DNA from: Planctomicrobium sp.
Lineage (GTDB): Bacteria; Planctomycetota; Planctomycetia; Planctomycetales; Planctomycetaceae
Length of the DNA: 15,889 nucleotides
Direction of reading: 5' to 3'
Assembly (NCBI GenBank): GCA_029259835.1
Contig: JAJDEL010000138.1
Span: forward strand, 1-15,889
In this document: in pieces, positions 1-6,981 of the stretch
Position numbering within the stretch: position 1 is the stretch's first letter
How the letters are laid out: the number at the start of each line of letters is the position of its first letter
Translations under genes and position numbers: made by a program
Notes under the pieces: model-generated
Databases searched by the model: none
Told to the model about the DNA's origin: nothing
What the model saw: only the letters and a program-made list of their open reading frames with translations

Positions 1-161
1 AGGTTTTGGGGGTCGTAGGTCGTTGGGAAGAAATGAGTTCTTAAGCGATACATTGTAATACTCTGAGTATCCGTTTCGCCAATTTCGCTCAAACACTTGC
101 ATGAAAGCCATCAACTCATTCACCATACTGAAAGAAATCTTTTCCTGAGAGGTGTTCGTTG
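1..161. other. Intergenic region upstream of the DUF1592 gene
   Basis: I see no coding region here: the forward frames are broken by early stops and no long reverse frame is open. It should hold the promoter of the following gene, but I could not find a -35/-10 pair with proper spacing. A purine-rich Shine-Dalgarno sequence, GAGAGG, lies at 147-152, just before the start of the next gene. Confidence 0.5.
147..152 (+). promoter_or_regulatory. Ribosome binding site of the DUF1592 gene
   Basis: GAGAGG, 9 nt before ATG 162 and 6 nt before the in-frame TTG 159. It supports a start in this place but does not by itself separate the two adjacent codons. Confidence 0.6.
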
Positions 162-3100
162 ATGTTATCGTCGGTTGGTAGGTTTTGTTTGGGGTTGTTC
201 ACTTTTGTGGTAATTCTTTCTTCATCTTCCCTTGAGGCGGAGGAGTCTCCTTCGGCTGCTGCGCTTGCGAAGGAGTATGAATCCAGAATCTTCTCGCTTC
301 TTCAGCGTTATTGCTTTGATTGTCATTCCGGGGATCTCATTGAAGCAGATCTTGATCTGTCTCTCTTCAAGACAACCGTTGAAATTCAGCAAAACACGAA
401 ATCTTGGGTCGGCATTCGTAGACTACTTGAGAGTCGCGAGATGCCTCCGAAGGACTCTGCTCAACCGACCGAAGCTGAGCGAGTCATGCTACAAAAGTGG
501 GTTCGAAGCTTTTTATTAAACGAAGCGACAGCGCAAGCAGGTGACCCCGGTCCTGTGTCTCTGCGACGATTGAGCAACGCCGAGTACACCTATACGATTC
601 GCGACCTGACGGCTGTCGATTCGCTCGATCCGGCGAACGAATTCCCTGTGGATGGTGCCGCCGGAGAAGGATTTACGAATGTCGGCAGCGGTCAAGGGAT
701 GTCGCCGGCGCTGGTGCAGAAGTACCTGGAGGCTGGCAAAAAAATCGCCGACCACGCGGTGCTGACGCCGAATGGAATTCGCTTCTCACCGCATACAACA
801 TCGCGCGATCATGTCGATGCGTTATTGACGAGCATCCGAGAATTCTACGGTCGATACACAGTGAGCGGTGGCGGAGTGACCGTTAATCTGGATGGTCGGC
901 CTTTCAAAACGAACCAAGATGGACGACTTCCGGTTGAGGCATACCTGAAAGCCACACTCGCTGAACGAACAGCGATTCAGCGTGGAACGAAATCGCTCGA
1001 CGCTGTCGCTGCCGAGCGAGGACTCAGCCCGAAGTACCTTCGTACGTTGTGGGATGTTCTCACGAACGAAGATCGTGAGCAATCATTACTATTGGATGAT
1101 TTTCGCCGTCAATGGAAAGAGAGCAATGAAGCCGGCTTGGCGAAACTTGTCGCGAAGATCGAAGGCTGGCAGGGACCACTCTGGAAGTTCAATCCGATTG
1201 GGCAAATTGGTAAAGATGGTGGTCCGGGAGCCTGGATGGAGCCGGTGTCGCCGCTCACCACGCGGCAAGAACTTCGATTGAAGTTGCCGGACTCTCCAGC
1301 CGGAACAGACGTTGACCTATTTCTTGCTGCGAGTGATTTAGGCGATGGAAATGAGTATGACTTCGTCGTCTGGCAGCAACCACGTTTTGAGTTTCCGGCG
1401 GATGAGTCCGGCTTTGTGCCACCACCGATTCTCTTGCGTGACTTGCAATCGATCACGCAAAACATCGAAGAACTGATTCTTACCGAAACACCGCGTACCG
1501 AGAAGTATCTCGCAGCCGTGGCGAGATCGTGGATTGAATCTAAGTCGCTGCAGCACCCAGACATCAAACGTGATCTCAACCCTGAATTACTGGAGAGTTG
1601 GGCCAGTGTCATTGGCCTGGGAAACCGGGCGAAGCGGAAAATCAAAGGTCTCTTCACTGCAAAACAGACGAAGCTTCACGGGTACGATGCCATCAACGGT
1701 TGGGGGAATGGCCTTGCATCGAGTCTGCTCACAAATCAATCTGAGGAAGTGATCACATTCCTGACACTGACGATCCCTTCCCGAAGTGTCGTTGTGCATC
1801 CTTCGCCAACAATTGAATCAATTGTCTCCTGGAGAAATCCTATTGAAGGCAACTTTCAGATCGAAGCACTTGTTGCCGATGCGGATGACAAATGCGGCAA
1901 CGGAGCGGCCTGGCGACTAGAAACACTCACGGAAATTGGCAGGGCTGTATTGGCAACAGGCAACATCGAAAACGGTGGGCGTAAATCGATTCGACTGGAA
2001 GCACCTCTCGGAATCACAACTGGCGATGTCGTCTCACTCATCGTCAACGCTCGCGATGGTAGCCACGTTTGCGACACAACTCACATCGAGCTCAAACTCT
2101 CCGAAATCGATGGTAAAAAACGTGTGTGGAATCTCGCAAGTGATGTTGTTGACGAAATTCACAAAGGGAATCCACTCCCTGATTCCTACGGCAACAAAGA
2201 AACATGGCACTTTTGTGCTTCCACAAATCAAACGCCAAGTGAGTCGCTGATTCCGCTCGGCTCAGCCCTTGCTAATTGGCGAGCAAAGCTTGTCGAGACA
2301 AAAAACTTGGATGAGACTGAGGTACTGGCGAAAGCCGTGCAAAGAGTCTGCGCTACCGATCGGAACTCAGACCTCGAAGAGCCAGACAAGAAACTCCGAG
2401 AACGGTTACTCAACTGGAAAGGACCACTTCGCTGGACGACAGTCAGTGGATCAGCGAAGCCAGCAAAAGACTCTGCCTTCGGCCTTGCTCCAACCAAATT
2501 TGGAAAACATCCGAACGGTTCATCGATTGAGCCAGCAGACATTTGCGTTCAGGCACCTGACGTTTTGAAAGCCCATCTGCCTGGCAGGCTTGTTTCCGGA
2601 GCTGAATTTGTTGTGAGTGGAGTGTTGCACCAGGCGACAGGCAAAAACGGAACCGTACAACTGCAAGCGGCAACGTCTTTTCCAGATGTGTCATCAATAT
2701 CAAGTGGAACTCCGATTCTGGTCGGCAACGATGAAAACACAAATCAATCGACTGAAGCGGCGGTCGCAGAGTTTCGGGATCTCTTCCCAACAGCGTTGTG
2801 TTACTCAAAAATCGTACCGGTCGACGAAGTGGTCACGCTCACGCTTTATCATCGCGAAGACAACCACTTGCAGCGTCTGATGCTGAATGAACAACAGTCA
2901 GCAGAACTCGACCGGCTGTGGGATGAATTGTTCTTCGTCGCTCAAGAACCGATCGCGCTGACTGTTGCGTTCGAACAAATTTCCGAATTTGCTACGCAAG
3001 ATCGTCCTGATCTTGTCACCGCATTTACTCCCATGAAGAAGCCAATCAATGATCGTGCGGATCTGTTCCGCAAACGTTTGGTCGCGACTGAACCAATTCA

Positions 3101-4331
3101 TCTCGACGCAGTTCTGGAAATCGCCAACGAAGCGTGGCGGCGTCCATTGGTCGAAACAGAGCGACAAGAATTGCGAAACCTCTACCAGCAACTCCGAGAA
3201 AATGAACTCGCCCACGACGAAGCGATTCGTCTTGTGCTTGCTCGAGTCTTCACCTCACCATCGTTTCTTTACAAACTCGAACAGCCTGCTGCCGGAGAGA
3301 AATCAGCGCCGGTCGATGATCTCGAACTTGCCACGCGGCTGAGTTACTTTTTGTGGTCGTCCCAACCTGATGAAGAACTGCGACAGATCGCAGAATCTGG
3401 TCAATTGACCGATGCCGCAATGTTGCAGGAACAGACGGGCCGAATGTTGAATGGTCCGCGCACGCGACGCATGGCGATTCAGTTTGCGTGTCAGTGGCTG
3501 CACTTGCGTGACTTCGACAAGAACGACGACAAGAACGAAAAGCTCTATCCAGAATTCGCAGAGTTGCGAGGAGAAATGTACGAGGAAACGGTTCGCTTCT
3601 TCGAAGAGATGTTCCGCAACGACGGGTCGATTCTCGATATCCTCAACGCCGATCACACGTACCTGAACGCAGCCCTTGCAAAACACTACGGCATCGGAGG
3701 AGTGGAGTCGACATGGCAGCGCGTCGAAGGAATGCAGAAACAGGGACGCGGTGGCGTGTTAGGAATGGCAACATATCTGGCAAGTCAATCAGGTGCTTCG
3801 CGGACAAGCCCGATCTTACGCGGCAACTGGATTTACGAAACGATGCTCGGTGAACGGTTGCCGCGACCGCCTGCGAATGTTCCCATTCTCCCGGAAGCAT
3901 TACCAAACGGATTGACAGCGCGACAACTCATCGAACTCCACAGTTCTGCTCCAGGATGTGCGAAATGTCATGTGAAGATCGACCACTACGGTTTTGTCCT
4001 GGAACAGTTTGATGCCATCGGTCGTAAGCGTCTACAGGCCGTCGATACAAAATCAACACTCCCCAATGGCGACCCCATCGAAGGACTCGATGGTCTTCGC
4101 GATTATTTGTTGCACGTCCGTCGCGACGATTTTGTACGACAATTCTGCCGAAAACTGTTAGGCTTTGCGCTCGGTCGAGAAATCCAGCTTTCAGACGAAA
4201 TCCTGCTTTCCGAAATGCAACAACAACTCAAGGCGAACGACTACCGGTTTAGCATTGCCGTAAAAACGATTGTCCACAGCCAGCAATTCCAAAACATTCG
4301 ACCAAGCAGCGGAGCAATTGCAGATGACTGA
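162..4331 (+). CDS. Planctomycete cytochrome-type DUF1592/DUF1588 multi-domain protein
   Basis: A 1389-residue exported protein of the planctomycete PSCyt/PSD class. The N-terminus is a signal peptide (hydrophobic stretch about residues 9-22). A haem-type CFDCH motif follows at 51-55, then a DUF1587-like segment (about 133-200, with LRRLSNAEYTYTIRDLT). A long middle region (about 210-960) has mixed, partly beta-rich sequence that I cannot assign. The C-terminal third carries DUF1595-like (about 980-1045), DUF1592-like (about 1053-1140), DUF1588-like (about 1160-1290, ending in a second CxxCH motif, CAKCH, at 1266-1270) and DUF1585-like (about 1310-1380) segments. The two CxxCH sites suggest c-type haem binding outside the cytoplasm; the reaction is unknown. 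ATG at 162 was chosen over the TTG at 159 because it is the stronger start codon and sits 9 nt after GAGAGG. The stop codon overlaps the next gene. Confidence 0.92.
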   Translation: MLSSVGRFCLGLFTFVVILSSSSLEAEESPSAAALAKEYESRIFSLLQRYCFDCHSGDLIEADLDLSLFKTTVEIQQNTKSWVGIRRLLESREMPPKDSAQPTEAERVMLQKWVRSFLLNEATAQAGDPGPVSLRRLSNAEYTYTIRDLTAVDSLDPANEFPVDGAAGEGFTNVGSGQGMSPALVQKYLEAGKKIADHAVLTPNGIRFSPHTTSRDHVDALLTSIREFYGRYTVSGGGVTVNLDGRPFKTNQDGRLPVEAYLKATLAERTAIQRGTKSLDAVAAERGLSPKYLRTLWDVLTNEDREQSLLLDDFRRQWKESNEAGLAKLVAKIEGWQGPLWKFNPIGQIGKDGGPGAWMEPVSPLTTRQELRLKLPDSPAGTDVDLFLAASDLGDGNEYDFVVWQQPRFEFPADESGFVPPPILLRDLQSITQNIEELILTETPRTEKYLAAVARSWIESKSLQHPDIKRDLNPELLESWASVIGLGNRAKRKIKGLFTAKQTKLHGYDAINGWGNGLASSLLTNQSEEVITFLTLTIPSRSVVVHPSPTIESIVSWRNPIEGNFQIEALVADADDKCGNGAAWRLETLTEIGRAVLATGNIENGGRKSIRLEAPLGITTGDVVSLIVNARDGSHVCDTTHIELKLSEIDGKKRVWNLASDVVDEIHKGNPLPDSYGNKETWHFCASTNQTPSESLIPLGSALANWRAKLVETKNLDETEVLAKAVQRVCATDRNSDLEEPDKKLRERLLNWKGPLRWTTVSGSAKPAKDSAFGLAPTKFGKHPNGSSIEPADICVQAPDVLKAHLPGRLVSGAEFVVSGVLHQATGKNGTVQLQAATSFPDVSSISSGTPILVGNDENTNQSTEAAVAEFRDLFPTALCYSKIVPVDEVVTLTLYHREDNHLQRLMLNEQQSAELDRLWDELFFVAQEPIALTVAFEQISEFATQDRPDLVTAFTPMKKPINDRADLFRKRLVATEPIHLDAVLEIANEAWRRPLVETERQELRNLYQQLRENELAHDEAIRLVLARVFTSPSFLYKLEQPAAGEKSAPVDDLELATRLSYFLWSSQPDEELRQIAESGQLTDAAMLQEQTGRMLNGPRTRRMAIQFACQWLHLRDFDKNDDKNEKLYPEFAELRGEMYEETVRFFEEMFRNDGSILDILNADHTYLNAALAKHYGIGGVESTWQRVEGMQKQGRGGVLGMATYLASQSGASRTSPILRGNWIYETMLGERLPRPPANVPILPEALPNGLTARQLIELHSSAPGCAKCHVKIDHYGFVLEQFDAIGRKRLQAVDTKSTLPNGDPIEGLDGLRDYLLHVRRDDFVRQFCRKLLGFALGREIQLSDEILLSEMQQQLKANDYRFSIAVKTIVHSQQFQNIRPSSGAIADD

Positions 4332-4557
4332 TATCTTAGAACGACAACTCGACCCGAGCCGAATCGAAGTCGTCGACGAAGTCATCGCTGAAATTCTTCG
4401 CAAGAAAACACCCGCCCAGAAAGTTGAAATGGTCTTCGCCGCCAACCGGACCGCACGTATGCTCGTCCGTGGAGGTGTACTCCTTCGGCACCCAGATTGG
4501 GATGAAGAAGAAGTGAAGCGAGAAGTCAGTCGAAAGATGCTCAATGCAGCAGAATGA
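4324..4557 (+). CDS. Small antitoxin-like protein (resembles Rv0078B/MenA1-type antitoxins)
   Basis: A 77-residue, charged, mostly helical protein with no signal peptide or membrane segment. The pattern VDEVIAEILRKKTPAQKVE, followed by a basic stretch with LVRGGVLLRHPDW and an acidic EEEVKREV helix, is one I recall from small planctomycete proteins of the Rv0078B-related antitoxin type, which are encoded just before a nucleotidyltransferase. That match is from memory and not searched. The start ATG 4324 lies inside the last codons of the DUF1592 gene (8-nt overlap, ATGACTGA), which suggests translational coupling; the frame is open further upstream to 4270 but that part is the shadow of the larger gene. 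The 3' end overlaps the start of the broken nucleotidyltransferase gene by 14 nt, as in many toxin-antitoxin pairs. If the toxin is dead, this would be an orphan antitoxin. Confidence 0.75.
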   Translation: MTDILERQLDPSRIEVVDEVIAEILRKKTPAQKVEMVFAANRTARMLVRGGVLLRHPDWDEEEVKREVSRKMLNAAE

Positions 4558-4788
4558 CTTCTTGAAACATGTTGTTCAGACTTTGGAAGACCTCGACATC
4601 CCGTATGCGATTGTCGGTTCTTTCGCGAGTTCAGTACATGGAGAACCTCGATTTACTAATGACATTGATGTTGTCTTCGATTTGCAGGAGAGAACATTGA
4701 CCGAGAATACATTTTAAGATTTGCGAATCAATTCAAGACTGTCGAAATTTGGGAAGCCATACTTGAGCGGCTGGAAGCAGACAACTAA
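4544..4788 (+). pseudogene. Nucleotidyltransferase (MenT1/DUF1814-like toxin) remnant, internally deleted and frameshifted
   Basis: From ATG 4544 a 57-codon frame runs to TAA 4715. Its residues 19-47 show the N-terminal core of a small nucleotidyltransferase: IPYAIVGS, then SSVHGEPRFTNDIDVVFDL, with the GS pair (25-26) and the DxD metal-binding residues (D40, D42). After FDLQ the similarity stops. In another frame, 4681-4788 encodes about 35 residues including DREYILRFANQFKTVEIW and a normal end at TAA 4786, which resembles the C-terminal helices of the same family. Full-length relatives are, from memory, about 150-190 residues, so roughly 80-110 residues between the halves are missing. The simplest reading is an internal deletion with junction near 4680-4690 that also shifted the frame. 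The short 57-residue product keeps the nucleotide-binding signature but lacks the rest of the fold, so it is probably inactive. Confidence 0.75.
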
Positions 4789-4803
4789 CCGAAAGTAAAG
4801 ACG

Positions 4804-6108
4804 ATGACAACACACAATTTTTCTCGACGTACAATGCTCCGTGGTCTTGGCGTGTCGATGGCTTTGCCGTGGCTGGAGTCGCTTCAGGTTTGGGGAGATG
4901 AACCTCGCCCGAAAACTGACGGCAGTCAGGCACCGACTCGGATGGCAGTTCTATTCTCTGGGTGTGGGTATCACAAACAAGAGTGGTGGGCGAAAGGGCA
5001 AGGCTCCGAGATGGAACTGGGCAAAGTCCTTCAACCACTCAATGATTTTCGAGATCGAATGACGTTCATTCGCGGGCTGTATAACGAACAAGCTCTCAAA
5101 GGGAACATTCACAGTTCGCAAACCGGAAATCTTTTATCCGGTGCTCCACTTGCTTCAGGTGGGACGATTCAAACCGGCACGAGTATGGATCAAGTTGTTG
5201 CGCAGCGCATCGGGCATCAGACGAAACTGCCGAGTCTGGTTCTGGGATGTGAAAAGGCGAATCCATCCGTACACAAAAATTACTCGATGCTCTACAGCTC
5301 GCACATTTCGTGGAGCAGTCCTTCCAGTCCGACGCCGCTCGAAGTTTACCCTGCTCTGGCTTTCGATCAGTTATTCACCGACAAAAATCAAAAAGGAGAC
5401 AAAAGTGTTCTCGATGCCGTTTTGGCCGACGCCAGCGATCTTCGCCGGTCTGTGAGTCAACTTGACAAGCAGAAACTTGACGAGTACCTCAACTCCGTTC
5501 GCGAGGTCGAACAACGGATCGAAAGAGCAGGCAAGCGAGGAGAGTTGCAAGGCTATCGCCCGACTTTGACTAAACCAAATATCCCGCGCCCGCAGGACGG
5601 CTATCCACAAGACATCGTCGAACACATGAAGCTGATGAGCGATATCCTCGTCCTCGCTTTCCAAACCGACACGACACGGGTTTGCACTCTCAAACTGAAC
5701 AACGACCACGGGACCCTGCGGTTCCCGCACCTGGGCGTCGACTACATGATCCACCACCTTCTTTCACACACCGACTCAGAAGACTGGCTCAAAGTGAATC
5801 AATTTTTTCTCGAACAAGTCGCCTACATCGCCCGCCGCATGGATGCGATTCAGGAAGGAGAACGAACGCTGCTCGACAACTCCATGCTCGTTCTCTGCTC
5901 CAGCATGCTCAACGGTCACCACGATGCGACGCAACTCCCGGTCGTCATGCTCGGAGGCGGTGGCGGACAAATCAAAGGGGGCCAAAACCTCGACTATCTA
6001 GGGCAAGAGAACCGACAAATGTGCCGGTTGTACCTCAGCATGATGAACAAAATGGGAGTGCGACTCGATAAATTCGGCGATGCGAAGGAACCGCTTATGG
6101 AGATTTAA
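4804..6108 (+). CDS. DUF1552 domain-containing Tat-exported protein
   Basis: A 434-residue protein with a twin-arginine signal at the N-terminus (SRRTMLRGLGVSMALPW, residues 7-23), so it is probably exported folded through Tat. The body matches the DUF1552 family as I know it: an early segment with RMAVLFSGCGYHKQEWW, the conserved GNIHSSQTGNLLSGA region (about 99-113), a middle with TSMDQVVAQRIG, and the late HHDATQLPVVMLGGGGG segment (about 373-387). Length is usual for the family. DUF1552 genes commonly lie directly beside DUF1592/DUF1588 genes in planctomycetes and are thought to act with them; the biochemical role is not known. Here the pair is separated by the 77-aa antitoxin-like gene and the broken nucleotidyltransferase. 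The Shine-Dalgarno sequence upstream is weak (GAAAG, AAAG). ATG 4804 fits the Tat signal length well. Confidence 0.92.
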   Translation: MTTHNFSRRTMLRGLGVSMALPWLESLQVWGDEPRPKTDGSQAPTRMAVLFSGCGYHKQEWWAKGQGSEMELGKVLQPLNDFRDRMTFIRGLYNEQALKGNIHSSQTGNLLSGAPLASGGTIQTGTSMDQVVAQRIGHQTKLPSLVLGCEKANPSVHKNYSMLYSSHISWSSPSSPTPLEVYPALAFDQLFTDKNQKGDKSVLDAVLADASDLRRSVSQLDKQKLDEYLNSVREVEQRIERAGKRGELQGYRPTLTKPNIPRPQDGYPQDIVEHMKLMSDILVLAFQTDTTRVCTLKLNNDHGTLRFPHLGVDYMIHHLLSHTDSEDWLKVNQFFLEQVAYIARRMDAIQEGERTLLDNSMLVLCSSMLNGHHDATQLPVVMLGGGGGQIKGGQNLDYLGQENRQMCRLYLSMMNKMGVRLDKFGDAKEPLMEI

Positions 6109-6172
6109 TACAGAATTCACGCACGAGACGAGATGCTGAGAATTCAATTCAGGTTTTAGGGCGACTCAATCG

Positions 6173-6649
6173 ATGACTGAACAATCTGTCGTCTACATTC
6201 AATGTCCAGGCTGCGAGTGTGCAGTCTTCAAGTTGGACGCCACTCGATGTCCCAATTGCAGTCGCTGCGTCTTCTGCGGTCGCAAGCTCAAGACGGACGG
6301 CTCAATCTGTGATTGCGCGTCCTCTGTAGATCCTGACCCTTCTGACTGGTATCTTGCAAAACTCATTATTCCTGAAGATCAAGTTGCTCGCGAAACACGG
6401 CGAATGGAAATTCGCAAACAACTTGAAAACAGAAAGAGTCTTGCCGCTGTGTTTGTCCTCTTGCCAATGTTCGTGTCTGTTGAGATTGTGAGCCACATCT
6501 TCGACAAGTTCACATGGAGTTGGTTCGGTGCATATTTCATCTGCGTGCTCGTTGTGATTATGCCGCTCCTAGCCTTTATCCCGTGGGTCTTCCGGAGAAT
6601 CGAAGACCACAGACTGCAATTGCAAGACGACCTGCTCAACGAATCGTGA
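6173..6649 (+). CDS. Zinc-ribbon-like small membrane protein, unknown function
   Basis: A 158-residue protein that I do not recognise as a named family. The N-terminal 48 residues carry four cysteine pairs: CPGC (11/14), CPNC (26/29), CVFC (32/35) and CDC (46/48). This looks like two zinc-ribbon knuckles. A charged linker follows (about 49-88), then two hydrophobic segments, about 89-110 and 118-140, separated by a short aromatic loop, and a charged C-terminal tail. The topology would be a cytosolic metal-binding head on a two-helix membrane hairpin. The start ATG 6173 has only a weak ribosome site (AGGG, 11 nt upstream) but the cysteines begin soon after, so a later start is unlikely. It lies 64 nt after the DUF1552 gene on the same strand and could be read through from it. 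The downstream neighbour is convergent. Confidence 0.8.
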   Translation: MTEQSVVYIQCPGCECAVFKLDATRCPNCSRCVFCGRKLKTDGSICDCASSVDPDPSDWYLAKLIIPEDQVARETRRMEIRKQLENRKSLAAVFVLLPMFVSVEIVSHIFDKFTWSWFGAYFICVLVVIMPLLAFIPWVFRRIEDHRLQLQDDLLNES

Positions 6650-6775
6650 GATTCTGGATAAGGATCGGTTCAACCGGATTCTAAGAACCCGTCCCGTGAT
6701 AAATCCCCGATTTGATTCGGCCTGAATCAGCCGCTGAGCGCTTGCCCAATGGGATCTACTTTGGTGTTTTTCACC

Positions 6776-6801
6776 ATTAGCCGTACGCGCTAGCGTCGGG
6801 G
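6776..6801 (+). repeat. Intergenic AGCCGT-N-GCGCTAGC repeat, copy 1
   Basis: The element reads ATTAGCCGTACGCGCTAGCG followed by TCGGGG. Its core is almost a palindrome (TAGC, CGTACG, C, GCTA at 6778-6792). The reverse complement of 6911-6937 shares AGCCGT and GCGCTAGC with the same spacing class and a trailing CGG, so the two are copies in opposite orientation. I recall similar sequences scattered between planctomycete genes, which is memory and not a search. Confidence 0.5.
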
Positions 6802-6875
6802 AAATTGCGAGAAAACGCGACTCTTGTAAAGCCCGAGGCAAGCTCAGAAGTTTACATAGTAGATGGCATTGGTCA

Positions 6876-6920
6876 CTAGCCCCGATTCTAAGCGTGAACC
6901 GAAATCCAATCCGGGGCTAG
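6876..6920. repeat. Inverted repeat CTAGCCCCG / CGGGGCTAG
   Basis: A perfect 9-bp inverted repeat with arms at 6876-6884 and 6912-6920 and a 27-nt loop; GATT and AATC inside the loop extend the stem after a one-base bulge. It lies about 60 nt past the stop codon of the minus-strand protease gene, so it could form an RNA hairpin at the 3' end of that transcript. No T-run follows on either strand. Confidence 0.6.
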
Positions 6921-6937
6921 CGCCCAAACGGCTGATC
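6911..6937 (-). repeat. Intergenic AGCCGT-N-GCGCTAGC repeat, copy 2 (inverted)
   Basis: On the minus strand this reads GATCAGCCGT, then TTGG, then GCGCTAGCCCCGG. It matches copy 1 at 6776-6801 in AGCCGT, GCGCTAGC and the closing CGG, with a short length difference in the middle. A further half-copy, CACTAGCCCCG at 6874-6884, pairs with the plus-strand sequence CGGGGCTAG at 6912-6920. Confidence 0.5.
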
Positions 6938-6981
6938 TCGATAAGCGATTTTGGGACAGTTCCTAAGTTGCCGTCTAGCGA

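Larger units (their letters stand above)
6650..6981. other. Convergent intergenic region rich in dyad symmetry
   Basis: This 332-nt stretch lies between two genes pointing at each other. I see no credible gene. It holds several inverted repeats: TGATTC/GAATCA (6713-6718 and 6724-6729, 5-nt loop), a near-palindrome with CGTACG at its centre (6778-6792), and CTAGCCCCG/CGGGGCTAG (6876-6884 and 6912-6920). None is followed by a T-run, so they are not classical intrinsic terminators, but their place at two gene ends fits a 3'-end or REP-like role. Confidence 0.6.

Noticed and set aside
1109..1657. 182-codon open frame on the minus strand inside the DUF1592 gene
   Set aside because: It is a shadow of a well-supported gene, rich in Ser, Arg, Cys and Pro, and lacks any domain pattern.
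6664..6690. GGTTCAACC resembling a tRNA T-loop
   Set aside because: No acceptor stem, D-arm or anticodon arm can be drawn around it; it is a simple dyad (CGGTT-C-AACCG).
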